64,000 nt of DNA from Nitratireductor luteus (GCF_026162365.1 NZ_JAOANW010000005.1:124001-188000), one strand, 5' to 3'. Numbered from the stretch's first letter, positions 17,444-26,890 are shown. Notes: generated by a model not told the origin, from the letters alone. Translations and numbers: made by a program.

Positions 17444-18616
17444 GTGGCGGGCCCGCTAGAGGGAATCCTTGTTGTTGCGCTCGAACAGGCGGTGGCAGCT
17501 CCGATGGCCAGCTCACGGCTGGCGGATGCGGGTGCCAGGGTCATCAAGCTCGAAAGGCCGGAGGGCGATTTCGCCCGCAGCTATGACGCCTATGTGAACG
17601 GGCTCGCCAGCTACTTCGTCTGGAACAATCGCGGCAAGGAGTCCTGCGTCGTCGATCTCAAGACGCCGGGCGACCTCACGCTGGTCGAAGAGATGCTCGC
17701 AAGAGCCGATGTCTTCATCCAGAATCTGGCGCCCGGTGCGACCGACCGGCTGGGGATCGGGAGTGGCGACCTGCGCCGCCGCTTCCCACGCCTCGTTGTG
17801 TGCGACATCGCCGGCTATGCGCCGGGGACCCCTGACCACACGCGCAAGGCCTATGATCTTCTCGTACAGGCGGATGCCGGACTCTCGTCGATCACGGGTT
17901 CGGAAACATCGGGTCCTACCCGTGTCGGGGTGTCGATCTGCGACATCTCTACGGGCCAGGCCGCGTACGCCGCGATCGTAGAGGCGCTCTATGCACGGGA
18001 GAAGACGGGCAACGGAAGTCATATTGAGCTTTCGCTGTTCGATACGATGGCCGAATTCATGAACGTCCCGTACCTTGCGCGCAAATATGGCGGCAGCGAG
18101 CCGCCGCGTCCCGGCTTGGCTCATCCATCGATTGCGCCCTATGGCGTGTTCCACACCATTGACGGCGACATACTGATCTCGATCCAGAACGACCGCGAAT
18201 GGACGGTGCTATGCGAGACCGTGCTCGGCGATCCTGAACTGGCATCCGATCCGCGTTTCGCCACCAACAATGCGCGTGTCGCCAACCGCCCGGGCGCCGA
18301 TGCGCGCGTGCAGGAATCGTTTTCTCACCGGTCTTTCGCAGAACTCGCCGAACTGCTCGACCGGGTGCGCATCGCCTATGGCCGTGTCTCGAACATGGGA
18401 GACCTTATGGTCCACCGCAGCGTGACCGTGGCGAATGTCGAGACGGCAACAGGCACTGCCGAGCTTATCGCGCCGCCGGTCATCGTTGATGGACGGCGGC
18501 CCGAGCTCGGCAGGGTTCCGGCACTTGGAGAACACAGCGAAAGCATCCGCGAGGAATTCGTCACCGACAAATCCTCACGTCCCGAAGCGCACGCATCGGC
18601 AGGAGGAACGCAATGA
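17444..18616 (+). CDS. CaiB/BaiF (class III) CoA transferase
   Basis: This 390-residue enzyme moves CoA between carboxylic acids. The start GTG at 17444 has GGGAGAG five bases upstream; an upstream in-frame start at 17405 lacks one. Family marks are the N-terminal VIKLERPEGDFAR, the region NRGKESCVVDLKTPGDL, and the nucleophile aspartate in AYDLLVQADAGL (Asp138). In mesaconate, itaconate and citramalate pathways such enzymes activate the C5 dicarboxylate with succinyl-CoA or acetyl-CoA. The neighbours (hydratase, CoA-ester lyase) fit that role. It is coupled to the next gene by an ATGA overlap. Confidence 0.92.
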   Translation: MAGPLEGILVVALEQAVAAPMASSRLADAGARVIKLERPEGDFARSYDAYVNGLASYFVWNNRGKESCVVDLKTPGDLTLVEEMLARADVFIQNLAPGATDRLGIGSGDLRRRFPRLVVCDIAGYAPGTPDHTRKAYDLLVQADAGLSSITGSETSGPTRVGVSICDISTGQAAYAAIVEALYAREKTGNGSHIELSLFDTMAEFMNVPYLARKYGGSEPPRPGLAHPSIAPYGVFHTIDGDILISIQNDREWTVLCETVLGDPELASDPRFATNNARVANRPGADARVQESFSHRSFAELAELLDRVRIAYGRVSNMGDLMVHRSVTVANVETATGTAELIAPPVIVDGRRPELGRVPALGEHSESIREEFVTDKSSRPEAHASAGGTQ

Positions 18617-19941
18617 GTCTGACACAGGAACTGGTAAGTCTGATCCGCACCAAGCCGGTGGCCGATGCGGATCTTCAAAGCGCGGCGATGTTCGTGCTCG
18701 ATACCGTTGCCTGTGCGCTGGGTGCAGCCGAGAGCGAGCCGGCGCGCATGCTGGGCGCTGTTGCGCCGCCTGGGTGTGGCGACATGGCTCGCCGTGCCTT
18801 CTATTTCGGTGGCCTGTCGCACGTTCTGGAAATGGACGATCTGCACCGCGATTCCGTCACTCATCCCGGTTGCGTGGTTATCCCCGCGGCGTGGGCCGCA
18901 GCCGAAAGCCGCGATCTTGGCGGTATCGCCTTTCTGAAGGCGGTTCTGGCCGGCTATGAGGCATGTTGCCGGGTCGGCATGTCCGTCGGCAAGACGCATT
19001 ACAGGGTCTGGCACAACACCTCGACCTGTGGTCCCTTCGGTTCGGCGATGGCGGTCGCCGAGTTGATCGGCCTTTCCGACGAGGAGGCGGTATGGGCGCT
19101 TGGCAATGCCGGCACGCAATCGTCTGGCCTGTGGCAGTTCCTGGAATCAGGCTCGATGTCGAAGCATCTGCATACGGCGCGCGGTGCGGAATCGGGGGTG
19201 CTGGCCTCGCTGCTGGCGGCTGAAGGCTTCACCGGCGCAGCCGATATCCTGGAAGGGGACAAGGGCTTCTATGTTGGCTTGTGCCCCGACCCAGATCCGT
19301 CGGCGATCACCGCTGCTCCCTTCGGGCCGTGGGAGCTCACCAGAACGTCGATCAAGCCCTGGCCGTGTTGCCGCCATACCCATCCGACCATCGACGCGGC
19401 GATTGAGCTACACAGGCGTCTTGAGGGGGCTGAAATTCGCAAGGTGTCGGTCGGTGCCTATCAGGCGGCGCTCGATGTCTGCGACCGGCCGGACCCGCAG
19501 GACCCCTACAGCGCCAAGTTCTCGCTTCAGCACTGTGCCGCAATCGCGCTATGCGACGGCAAGGTGGAGCAGACGAGCTTCGATGCTTCGTCGCGGGCGC
19601 GGATAGCGGAGCAACGGTCGAAGGTTGAGCTTCACCTGTCTCCGTCGGTGAACGGCGCCTATCCGAAAGCCTGGGGCACGGAGGTCAGAGTCGAGACCAG
19701 CGATCGCCGTGTGCTCGAGGCAGTCCGGAACGAAGCGAAGGGCGATCCGGAGAATCCGATGAACGCGGACGAACTGTCGGCCAAGGCGCATGCACTTCTT
19801 GTCGAGGGGGGCATGCCGGCCGCCAAGGTCAGCGATCTAGTTTCTGCGATCCTCGACCTCGTCAACGACCGTCCTGTGCGCAGCCTTGGGTTGTTTGCGT
19901 CGGCCAATCACCCCAGTCCCCATTTCGCCCGGAGCGCCTAA
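18613..19941 (+). CDS. MmgE/PrpD family protein
   Basis: This 442-residue protein belongs to the family of 2-methylcitrate dehydratase (PrpD) and cis-aconitate decarboxylase. Visible marks are AMFVLDTVACALGAAESEPA near the N-terminus, HVLEMDDLHRDSVTHPGCVV with its conserved D and H residues, ECHR-like SSGLWQFLESGSMSKHLHTA, and KPWPCCRHTHPTIDA. The exact reaction cannot be told from sequence. In this context it could dehydrate, isomerise or decarboxylate a branched di- or tricarboxylate. It is translationally coupled to the CoA transferase and followed four bases later by an acyl-CoA dehydrogenase. Confidence 0.92.
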   Translation: MSLTQELVSLIRTKPVADADLQSAAMFVLDTVACALGAAESEPARMLGAVAPPGCGDMARRAFYFGGLSHVLEMDDLHRDSVTHPGCVVIPAAWAAAESRDLGGIAFLKAVLAGYEACCRVGMSVGKTHYRVWHNTSTCGPFGSAMAVAELIGLSDEEAVWALGNAGTQSSGLWQFLESGSMSKHLHTARGAESGVLASLLAAEGFTGAADILEGDKGFYVGLCPDPDPSAITAAPFGPWELTRTSIKPWPCCRHTHPTIDAAIELHRRLEGAEIRKVSVGAYQAALDVCDRPDPQDPYSAKFSLQHCAAIALCDGKVEQTSFDASSRARIAEQRSKVELHLSPSVNGAYPKAWGTEVRVETSDRRVLEAVRNEAKGDPENPMNADELSAKAHALLVEGGMPAAKVSDLVSAILDLVNDRPVRSLGLFASANHPSPHFARSA

Positions 19942-19944
19942 TCG

Positions 19945-21102
19945 ATGTTCACCACGCAAGACCACGAAGAGATTCGAGAAGCTGTCCGGAAGCTTTGCGA
20001 GCGATATCCTGCGGAATACTGGCGCGAACTAGATGTGAAACGAGCCTATCCTGAAGCCTTCGTCAACGCGCTCACGGAGGCCGGCTATCTCGCGACGCTG
20101 ATCCCGGAGGAATATGGCGGGTCGGGCCTGACGCTCTCGGCCGCTGCCGCGGTGTTGGAAGAAATTCACCGTTCTGGCGGCAATGGCGGCGCCTGCCACG
20201 CCCAGATGTATGTAATGGGCACGGTGCTGCGCCATGGTAGCGAAGCGCAGAAACAGAAATATCTTCCCGGTATCGCATCGGGCGACCTGCGCATGCAGGC
20301 ATTCGGCGTCACCGAGCCGACGAGCGGCACCGACACGACCTCTATACGAACCTTCGCGAGACGCGAGGGTGAACACTACGTCGTCAGCGGGCAGAAGATC
20401 TGGACGTCGCGCGCCGAACATTCGGATCTGATGCTGCTGCTTGCCCGCACGACGTTGAAGGACGAAGTTGCCAAGAAGACCGACGGGTTGTCGGTCTTCA
20501 TTCTCGACATGCGCGAGGCGCGGGGGAGCGGGCTTTCCATCCGTCCGATCCGCACGATGATGAATCATGCCACGACAGAGGTGTTCTTCGACAATGTGAA
20601 AGTGCCGGCCGAGAACCTGATCGGCGAGGAAGGAAAGGGCTTTCGCTACATCCTTTCCGGCATGAATGCCGAGCGAATCCTGATCGCCGCCGAATGCGTC
20701 GGCGACGCCAAGTGGCTGATCGAGAAGGCAGCCGGTTACGCAAAGGAACGCCATGTCTTCGGTCGCCCGATCGGCGCAAATCAGGGCATACAGTTTCCCA
20801 TCGCGCGCTCCTACGCCAATATGCGGGCCGCTGAACTCATGGTGCGCGAGGCGATCAGGCTCTACGAGGCGGGGGAGAATTGCGGCGCCGAGGCGAACAT
20901 GGCCAAGCTGCTCGCGGCCGATGCCTCCAACGAGGCCGCGAACGCCGCGATCCAGACGCATGGCGGCTTCGGGTTCGCCGAGGAATATGATGTGGAGCGC
21001 AAGTTCCGCGAGACGCGGCTCTATCAGGTCGCGCCGATCTCGACCAACCTGATCCTGTCCTACATTTCCGAGCATGTGCTCGGCATGCCGCGCTCCTACT
21101 GA
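19945..21102 (+). CDS. Acyl-CoA dehydrogenase, isovaleryl-CoA-dehydrogenase-like active site
   Basis: This 385-residue flavoprotein oxidises an acyl-CoA to the enoyl-CoA. The family order is seen: AFGVTEPTSGTDTTSI (FAD site), KIWTSRAEHSDLM, then the C-terminal helices with QTHGGFGFAEEYDVERKFRE. The usual catalytic glutamate position near the C-terminus reads YQVAPISTN, without a glutamate. Instead Glu243 in SGMNAERILIAAE aligns with the alternative base of isovaleryl-CoA dehydrogenase, an enzyme for branched substrates. In module 1 a methylsuccinyl-CoA-like substrate would fit, but this is inference. It lies four bases after the PrpD gene. Confidence 0.92.
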   Translation: MFTTQDHEEIREAVRKLCERYPAEYWRELDVKRAYPEAFVNALTEAGYLATLIPEEYGGSGLTLSAAAAVLEEIHRSGGNGGACHAQMYVMGTVLRHGSEAQKQKYLPGIASGDLRMQAFGVTEPTSGTDTTSIRTFARREGEHYVVSGQKIWTSRAEHSDLMLLLARTTLKDEVAKKTDGLSVFILDMREARGSGLSIRPIRTMMNHATTEVFFDNVKVPAENLIGEEGKGFRYILSGMNAERILIAAECVGDAKWLIEKAAGYAKERHVFGRPIGANQGIQFPIARSYANMRAAELMVREAIRLYEAGENCGAEANMAKLLAADASNEAANAAIQTHGGFGFAEEYDVERKFRETRLYQVAPISTNLILSYISEHVLGMPRSY

Positions 21103-21113
21103 ACGAGGCCAGA

Positions 21114-21989
21114 ATGCGCAGCATGGACGAGAATCCGTTCGCGGAATGGATAGGACGCAAAAGCGAGACAGAGGATATCGTCACGCCGCGCTTGGTCGCG
21201 AGCTTCCGCGCCACGTTCGGCCATTACCTGGCACCGTTGGGGGAAGGGGAGGCGCCGCTCGGCATCCATTGGTGCCTGTCACCGGCGATGGCGCCGATGG
21301 AAGCACTTGGAGCGGACGGGCACCCGGCAAAAAACCGCGACCTCCCGCCGATACCACTGCCACGGCGGATGTGGGCCGGCGGCAGGGTCGAGAGCCACGG
21401 ACCCATCCGCGTGGGAGACCGCGTGAGACGGGAATCGACAATCGGTTCCATCACGCGCAAGCAGGGACGCAGCGGCGAATTGTGGTTCGTCGCCATGCAC
21501 CACGACTACAGCACGCCGCGCGGCCTTGCCATTCGTGAACGGCACGACATCGTCTATCGCGAAGCGGCGAGGCCGGGCGGCGGCCGGTCGGTCAAGCGAT
21601 CCGATGAGAACGCAGGATTCGCGGACATGATCGACGGCTCCTGGGTGGTGGAGACGACGCCAACCTTGCTGTTCCGCTATTCCGCTTTGACCTTCAACGG
21701 CCACCGCATTCACTACGACCAGGACTATGCGACGCGCGAGGAGGGCTATCCGGGCCTCGTCGTCCACGGGCCCTTGCAAGCCACCTTGCTCTACAATCTC
21801 ACGGCCGTAAGCATGGGTCGAACGCCGCGCCACTTCGATTATCGCGGATTATCGCCGGCGATCGCGGGAAACCCGATACGTGCCCGTCAATCGGCGGAGA
21901 ACAGCTCCCTATTCATCACCGAAGGTGTTTCCGGCACCATCCATATGGAAGCGAGCGTGCAGGAACACGGGGAAGGAAAATCGTCATGA
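21114..21989 (+). CDS. HTD2-type hotdog hydratase (mesaconyl-CoA hydratase-like)
   Basis: This 291-residue double-hotdog protein belongs to the HTD2/FAS1-like dehydratase group. The group includes mesaconyl-C4-CoA hydratase and itaconyl-CoA hydratase. The C-terminal hotdog carries the signature RYSALTFNGHRIHYDQDYA, with the catalytic His and Asp, and YPGLVVHGPLQATLL. The N-terminal half has RRMWAGGRVESHGPIRVGD. It would add water to a 2-methyl- or methylene-branched enoyl-CoA to give citramalyl-CoA or a relative. The CoA-ester lyase at 32390 could then cleave this. It overlaps the aldehyde dehydrogenase by ATGA. Confidence 0.88.
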   Translation: MRSMDENPFAEWIGRKSETEDIVTPRLVASFRATFGHYLAPLGEGEAPLGIHWCLSPAMAPMEALGADGHPAKNRDLPPIPLPRRMWAGGRVESHGPIRVGDRVRRESTIGSITRKQGRSGELWFVAMHHDYSTPRGLAIRERHDIVYREAARPGGGRSVKRSDENAGFADMIDGSWVVETTPTLLFRYSALTFNGHRIHYDQDYATREEGYPGLVVHGPLQATLLYNLTAVSMGRTPRHFDYRGLSPAIAGNPIRARQSAENSSLFITEGVSGTIHMEASVQEHGEGKSS

Positions 21990-23458
21990 ACGTTCAAATG
22001 TCATCAGATACCGGCATCGCCGCATCGAAAGGTGTCTTTATCGACAATCGCTGGTCGCCGGCCGCGTCCGGCAAGGAGATCGATGTTGTCGCGCCAGCCG
22101 AGGGACGCGTCTTCGCACGTATCGCTGCCGGTGGATTGGAGGATATAGACCGTGCCGTCAAGGCCGCGCGGCGCGCATATGAAGGGGAATGGGGAAAGCT
22201 CGCCGCGTTCGAGCGCGGCCGGCTGCTTGCCCGGCTGGGCCTGCTGATCCTCGACAATGCGGACGAACTCGCGGCGCTGGAAGCGCGCGATTGCGGCAAG
22301 CCGATGAAGCAGGCCAGGGCCGACATCGCGGCTTGTGCCCGTTACTTCGAATTCTACGGCGGCGCTGCGGACAAATGGCACGGTACGACCATCCCGTTCC
22401 TCAACGGCTATTTCGTCGCCACCGAGCGCGAACCGCACGGCGTGACCGGCCATGTCATTCCCTGGAACTATCCGGCGCAGATGTACGGCCGCACGCTCGG
22501 ACCGGCGCTGGCGGCCGGAAACGCAGTGGTGATGAAGCCCGCCGAGGAAGCCTGCCTGACGCCCCTCCGCCTGACGGAACTGGCCGCCGAGGCAGGCTTC
22601 CCGGGCGGCGCGATCAACGTCATTCCCGGTCTTGGACCGGAAGCGGGGCAGGCGCTGATCTCGCATCCGGGCGTCGACTTCCTCTCCTTCACTGGCAGCC
22701 CCGAGATCGGTGTGCTGGTGCAGACGGAAGCGGCCAAGAACCACATTGCGTGTACGCTGGAACTTGGCGGCAAGTCGCCTCAGATCGTCTTCTCCGACGT
22801 TGATCTGGACGAGGCGCTGCCCACGCTCGTCAACGCGATCGTGCAGAATGCCGGCCAGACCTGTTCGGCCGGTTCGCGTCTGCTGGTCGAGCGTTCCGGC
22901 TACGATCGGATCGTCGGCGCGGTGGCGGAACGCTTCGGCAAGTTGCAGGCCGGAACGCCGGATATGGATCTCGATCTCGGTCCCCTTATCAGCCTGCGCC
23001 AGAAGGGTCGCGTCGAGCGCTTCTGCGCGAAGGCGACAGATGACGGGATCGCCGTTCTTGCGGAAGGCAAGATCGCCGAGGGGGCGCCCGAGAACGGTTT
23101 CTTTGTGGCTCCGAGGCTGTTTGGCCCGGTGCCCCAGGCAAACAACCTGGCGCGCGAGGAAGTGTTCGGACCGATCCTTTCGGTCATACCGTTCGAGGAC
23201 GAGGCGGACGCGCTCACGATCGCCAATGGCACCGATTACGGCCTTATCGCCGGCGTGTGGAGTTCGAACGCCAAGCGGGCCACACGCGTTGCCCGCAAGG
23301 TCCGGGCGGGGCAGGTCTATATCAATGCCTATGGGGCGGGCGGCGGCGTCGAGCTGCCCTTCGGCGGGGTACGCAAATCCGGCCATGGCCGCGAAAAGGG
23401 CTTCGAGGCTCTGCACGAATTCACAATATTAAAGACGCTCGTCTTCAAGCACGACTGA
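21986..23458 (+). CDS. NAD(P)-dependent aldehyde dehydrogenase
   Basis: This 490-residue enzyme oxidises an aldehyde to its acid. All catalytic residues are present: Asn161 in VIPWNYPAQM, Glu259 in TLELGGKSPQI and the nucleophile Cys293 in NAGQTCSAGSR. Length and motifs match the betaine-aldehyde dehydrogenase-like group. It is the last gene of the five-gene operon that starts at 17444. With the SDR at 30286 it could form an alcohol-aldehyde-acid series that feeds the CoA transferase. The true aldehyde is unknown. Confidence 0.93.
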   Translation: MNVQMSSDTGIAASKGVFIDNRWSPAASGKEIDVVAPAEGRVFARIAAGGLEDIDRAVKAARRAYEGEWGKLAAFERGRLLARLGLLILDNADELAALEARDCGKPMKQARADIAACARYFEFYGGAADKWHGTTIPFLNGYFVATEREPHGVTGHVIPWNYPAQMYGRTLGPALAAGNAVVMKPAEEACLTPLRLTELAAEAGFPGGAINVIPGLGPEAGQALISHPGVDFLSFTGSPEIGVLVQTEAAKNHIACTLELGGKSPQIVFSDVDLDEALPTLVNAIVQNAGQTCSAGSRLLVERSGYDRIVGAVAERFGKLQAGTPDMDLDLGPLISLRQKGRVERFCAKATDDGIAVLAEGKIAEGAPENGFFVAPRLFGPVPQANNLAREEVFGPILSVIPFEDEADALTIANGTDYGLIAGVWSSNAKRATRVARKVRAGQVYINAYGAGGGVELPFGGVRKSGHGREKGFEALHEFTILKTLVFKHD

Positions 23459-23477
23459 GCAGGAAGGCGCGGACGGA

Positions 23478-24989
23478 TCAGCTCGTTTCGAGCGCGGCCC
23501 GACCCTTCCAGCGTGCTGGCCCGATCTGATGTATCGACTGGCCGTCGTGGCTGACGGCGACGGTGACCGGCATATCCTCGACCCGCATTTCGTGGATGGC
23601 TTCCATTCCAAGCTCCGGATAGGCCACGACGCGCGACGATCGGATCGCCTTGGAGACGAGGAATGCCGCTCCGCCTACGGCGATGAGATACGCGGCGCGG
23701 TGGCGGGCAATGGCCTCGATCACCGCGGGGCCGCGCTCGGCCTTGCCGATCATGACGCGCAAGCCGGTCGCGGCGAGAAGTTCCTCGGTGAAGCGGTCCA
23801 TCCGCGTCGATGTCGTGGGTCCAGCCGGACCGATCACTTCCGTGCCCACTGGATCGACGGGACCGACATAATAGATAGCGCGGTTGTTCAGATCGACGGG
23901 CAGCGTTCCGCCGGCACGGAGCGTTTCCACCATCTTTTTGTGTGCCGCGTCTCGTCCGGTGAAGAGCGTGCCGGACAAAAGCAGTGTCTCTCCAGGCCGC
24001 CACTCGGCGATCTCGGCTTGCGAGAGATTGTCGAGGTCGACGCGCCGGAAGGCGGACGAGGATTGGTCGATCACCACTTCCGGCCAATCGGCAAGGTCCG
24101 GTGGATCGAAGCTGGCGGGGCCGCCGCCGTCGAGTTCGAAATGGACGTGGCGCGTCGCCGCGCAGTTCGGAATCAGCGCAACAGGCAATGACGCTGCATG
24201 TGTGGGAAATGTGCGGATGCGCACGTCGAGGACCGTCGTCAACCCGCCCAGGCCTTGTGCGCCGATCCCGAGCGCATTGACCCGCTCATAAATTTCCAGG
24301 CGCAGTTGCTCCACTTTCGACGCTGGCCCGCGGCGGCGCAGCTCGAACATGTCGAGCGGCTCGTTCAGCGCCTGCTTGGCGAGGAGCATCGCCTTATCGG
24401 CGCTGCCGCCAGCGCCGATGCCCAGCACGCCTGGGGGGCACCAGCCGGCGCCCAGCTTCTCCACGGTCGAGACGACCCAGTCGGCAACCGATTCCGACGG
24501 CTCCAGAACGGTGAAGCGGGCCTTGTTTTCCGAACCGCCGCCCTTGGCGGATACATCGAATGAGATGCGCTCGCCTTCCACGAGCTCCGTATTGAGAATG
24601 GCCGGCGTATTGTCGCCGCTGTTTTTCCGCGCGCCGAGCGGATCAAGCACGATCGAGGCGCGCAAGGGATTGTCCGCGTCGCGATAGGCGCGGCGAACGC
24701 CCTCGTCGACAAGCGCCTGCAGGGAACGAGATGTTCTCAGCCGCGCGCCTACCCCAATGGAGGCAAAAATGTTAGCGGTGCCGGTATCCTGACAGATAGG
24801 CCGGCGGCCGAGCGCGCACATTCGCGAATTCATGAGAATCTGGCCGATCGCCTGGCGGGCGGCCGCGCTCTCTTCGCCCTCATAGGCGCGGGTGAGATGG
24901 CGAATGAAATCGGCGGGATGGAAATAGGAAATGAACTGCAGCGCCTCGGCGATGCTTTGGATGACATCTTCTTCCGCAACTTCGGGCAT
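23478..24989 (-). CDS. Class I (iron-sulfur) fumarase or mesaconase
   Basis: This 503-residue hydro-lyase has the alpha and beta regions fused, as in FumA/FumB. The three [4Fe-4S] ligand cysteines are visible: Cys66 in PICQDTGTANIF, Cys184 in AGWCPPGVLGIGAGG and Cys276 in IPNCAATRHVHFEL. The C-terminal region has VGPAGPTTSTRMDRFTEELL. Enzymes of this class hydrate fumarate and often mesaconate, the latter giving citramalate. In a module with CoA transferase and CoA-ester lyase, a mesaconase role is attractive, but ordinary fumarase activity cannot be excluded. It is convergent with the aldehyde dehydrogenase. Confidence 0.93.
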   Translation of the reverse strand: MPEVAEEDVIQSIAEALQFISYFHPADFIRHLTRAYEGEESAAARQAIGQILMNSRMCALGRRPICQDTGTANIFASIGVGARLRTSRSLQALVDEGVRRAYRDADNPLRASIVLDPLGARKNSGDNTPAILNTELVEGERISFDVSAKGGGSENKARFTVLEPSESVADWVVSTVEKLGAGWCPPGVLGIGAGGSADKAMLLAKQALNEPLDMFELRRRGPASKVEQLRLEIYERVNALGIGAQGLGGLTTVLDVRIRTFPTHAASLPVALIPNCAATRHVHFELDGGGPASFDPPDLADWPEVVIDQSSSAFRRVDLDNLSQAEIAEWRPGETLLLSGTLFTGRDAAHKKMVETLRAGGTLPVDLNNRAIYYVGPVDPVGTEVIGPAGPTTSTRMDRFTEELLAATGLRVMIGKAERGPAVIEAIARHRAAYLIAVGGAAFLVSKAIRSSRVVAYPELGMEAIHEMRVEDMPVTVAVSHDGQSIHQIGPARWKGRAALETS

Positions 24990-25023
24990 GATCCGTCATC
25001 CTACGCCAGGCGGAGAGGCTCGC

Positions 25024-25262
25024 CTATCGCCGGGACGGCAGGAAAACGTGCTGGATGATGCGACCGCTTTCCAGATCCTCGAGCGCCTCGTTGATTCCCT
25101 CAAGTGGCCCATTCCCGACAGCACCCTGTCGACGGACAGTATTCCGCGCCGGTACATCTCGAAATACTGCAGTATGTTACGCGATGGAATGCAGCTGCCA
25201 ATATAGCTTCCCTTGAGCGTGCATTCCTCGGCTGCCAGCGACACCTGCTGTATCGAGAGCGG
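25024..25262 (-). pseudogene. C-terminal remnant of a zinc-type alcohol dehydrogenase (frameshifted)
   Basis: Reading the minus strand from about 25262 gives PLSIQQVSLAAEECTLKGSY then IGSCIPSRNILQYFEMYRRG and VDRVLSGMG. This is the conserved C-terminal pattern of zinc-dependent alcohol dehydrogenases. A frameshift follows; in the next frame the sequence continues LEGINEALEDLESGRIIQ and ends with a TAG at 25024, again as expected of that family. The first three quarters of the gene are missing. It lies upstream of the fumarase gene on the same strand, so module 1 has lost a dehydrogenase. Confidence 0.75.
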
Positions 25263-25541
25263 ACTGGCGGCGCATGACCGCGTGACAGATTCGGATGACG
25301 AGTGACTGGCCACGATGTACCTCCCTTTATGGTCGCAAGTTTGCAGCTCCCCGGCGACGATTGCCAATAGCGAAGCGTTATGCCGCCTATAAGAGCGCCG
25401 CAGGCAAAGACGTTCATGCAGCTATATCGGGGCGTTATAGCCCACCAAGCGAATCTGTCTTTGCAATGCTGGCGCAAGACGAGGACCATCGCGGAAGTGG
25501 AGGAGCGCGCAACTATTGCGCCGTATCATATGGAGGAACCC

Positions 25542-26846
25542 GTGAAGGCAAGACGCATCATTCTGTCGATGGCGACAGTGCTTGGACTGGGAGTCGCGCA
25601 GACCGCGCTCGCCCAGGACGCGCCCGAGAACATCAAGATCGGCATTACGACGTTCACGTCGGGTCCGGCGTCCGTCTTCGGCGTTCCCGCGCAGGCGGCG
25701 GCCGAAATGATTGCCGAAAGCATCAACGAGGCAGGCGGCATACAGGGTGTGCCGGTAGAGCTTCATTTCGTCGACGAAGGGGCTGGCGCCGAAACGCTGA
25801 CGACCGAGGTCCGCCGGCTTGTCCAGGACCTAGACGTGGATGTGATGATGGCCGCGATCTCGTCGGGCAACTGCATCAACCTGACGCCGCTGCTCGAAGA
25901 CCTGGAAGTGCTCAACATTCTCTGGGACTGCGGCACCCAGCGCATCTTCGAGGAGGCAGAGTATAAGTACAATTTCCGCACGCAGGCCAATGCGACGCCG
26001 GAAATGATGGCTGCGCTGCTCTACCTGCTGAAGACAAACCCGGATTTCGAGACGATCGCGGTCATCAATCAGGACTATGCCTGGGGTCGCGATAGCTGGG
26101 AGCTGTTCTCCAGCGCGCTGATGAAGCTGAAACCAGATGTCCAGGTCGTCGCTGAATTGTTCCCACGCCTCGGTGCCCCCGACTTTTCGGCTGAGATTTC
26201 CCGCCTGCTCGCCACGCAGCCCGACGTGATCCTGTCGACCTCGTGGGGTGGCGATCTCGACACGTTAGTCCAGCAGGCCAGTCAGCGCGGCTTGTTTCAG
26301 AATTCCACATTCGTGCTGCCGCTCGCCGAATCGTCCATCCAGCGTCTCGGCGGTGTGCTGCCCGACGGCGTGATCATCGGCGCTCGCGGTGACCACTATT
26401 TCTTGCACCCGGAATTGCGGGACGACAAGAACCTTGGCGACTTCGTCGAGCGCTTCCGAAAGCGGACCGGCGACTATCCAATCTACCCCGCCTTCCACAT
26501 GGCTCAGGCATTCGCGGCGCTGCAGGCGGCCTACGACAAGGCGGCCGAGGCTAATGGAGGAGAATTCCCCGACCGGGCCCAGGTGCTCGAAGCGATGGAG
26601 GGCCTGGAATTCCAGGGCTATGGCCGCCCCTTGACGATCCGCGAGGACAATCAGGCTCTGGAGGCCCAACTGATCGGAGTATCACGGACAGTCAACGAGT
26701 ACGATTTCCCGATTATGGATGACATGATGATCTTCGACGCGGCGGACATCATGGCGCCTGCCGGCGAGAACTCGCTGGATTGGATCGGAACGCTCGACCC
26801 GAGCTTCATCGATATCGAAGTCACGGAATACAAGCACGGGGAGTGA
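25542..26846 (+). CDS. Periplasmic substrate-binding protein of a Liv-type ABC transporter
   Basis: This 434-residue protein binds the substrate of the LivHMGF system. I start it at the GTG at 25542 because GGAGG ends five bases upstream. The nearby ATG at 25530 precedes that ribosome site. The start gives a good signal peptide (VKARRIILSMATVLGLGVAQ, then TALAQ|DAPE). The mature protein has the LivJ/LivK fold with IKIGITTFTSGPASVFGVPA and EAGGIQGVPVELHFVD. The ligand is not predictable; proteins of this type also bind aromatic and dicarboxylic acids. A GC-rich hairpin follows before the permease genes. Confidence 0.92.
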   Translation: MKARRIILSMATVLGLGVAQTALAQDAPENIKIGITTFTSGPASVFGVPAQAAAEMIAESINEAGGIQGVPVELHFVDEGAGAETLTTEVRRLVQDLDVDVMMAAISSGNCINLTPLLEDLEVLNILWDCGTQRIFEEAEYKYNFRTQANATPEMMAALLYLLKTNPDFETIAVINQDYAWGRDSWELFSSALMKLKPDVQVVAELFPRLGAPDFSAEISRLLATQPDVILSTSWGGDLDTLVQQASQRGLFQNSTFVLPLAESSIQRLGGVLPDGVIIGARGDHYFLHPELRDDKNLGDFVERFRKRTGDYPIYPAFHMAQAFAALQAAYDKAAEANGGEFPDRAQVLEAMEGLEFQGYGRPLTIREDNQALEAQLIGVSRTVNEYDFPIMDDMMIFDAADIMAPAGENSLDWIGTLDPSFIDIEVTEYKHGE

Positions 26847-26854
26847 TCCTCCCG

Positions 26855-26890
26855 GGCCGCGCCGAGTTCTTTTTTGAATGAGGCGCGGCC
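26855..26890 (+). terminator. Hairpin between binding-protein and permease genes
   Basis: GGCCGCGCC (26855-26863) pairs perfectly with GGCGCGGCC (26882-26890) around an 18-base loop that contains a run of six T. It lies nine bases after the stop of the binding-protein gene. It may act as a partial terminator or stabilise the upstream mRNA so that more binding protein than permease is made. Confidence 0.6.

Noticed and set aside
22004-23416. 470-codon minus-strand frame
   Set aside because: It is antisense to the aldehyde dehydrogenase, which has all its catalytic residues.
25330-25344. Sigma-54-like site TGGTCGCAAGTTTGC upstream of the Liv binding-protein gene
   Set aside because: The spacing is right, but the inner bases of the -24 element do not match, and it lies 200 bases from the start.
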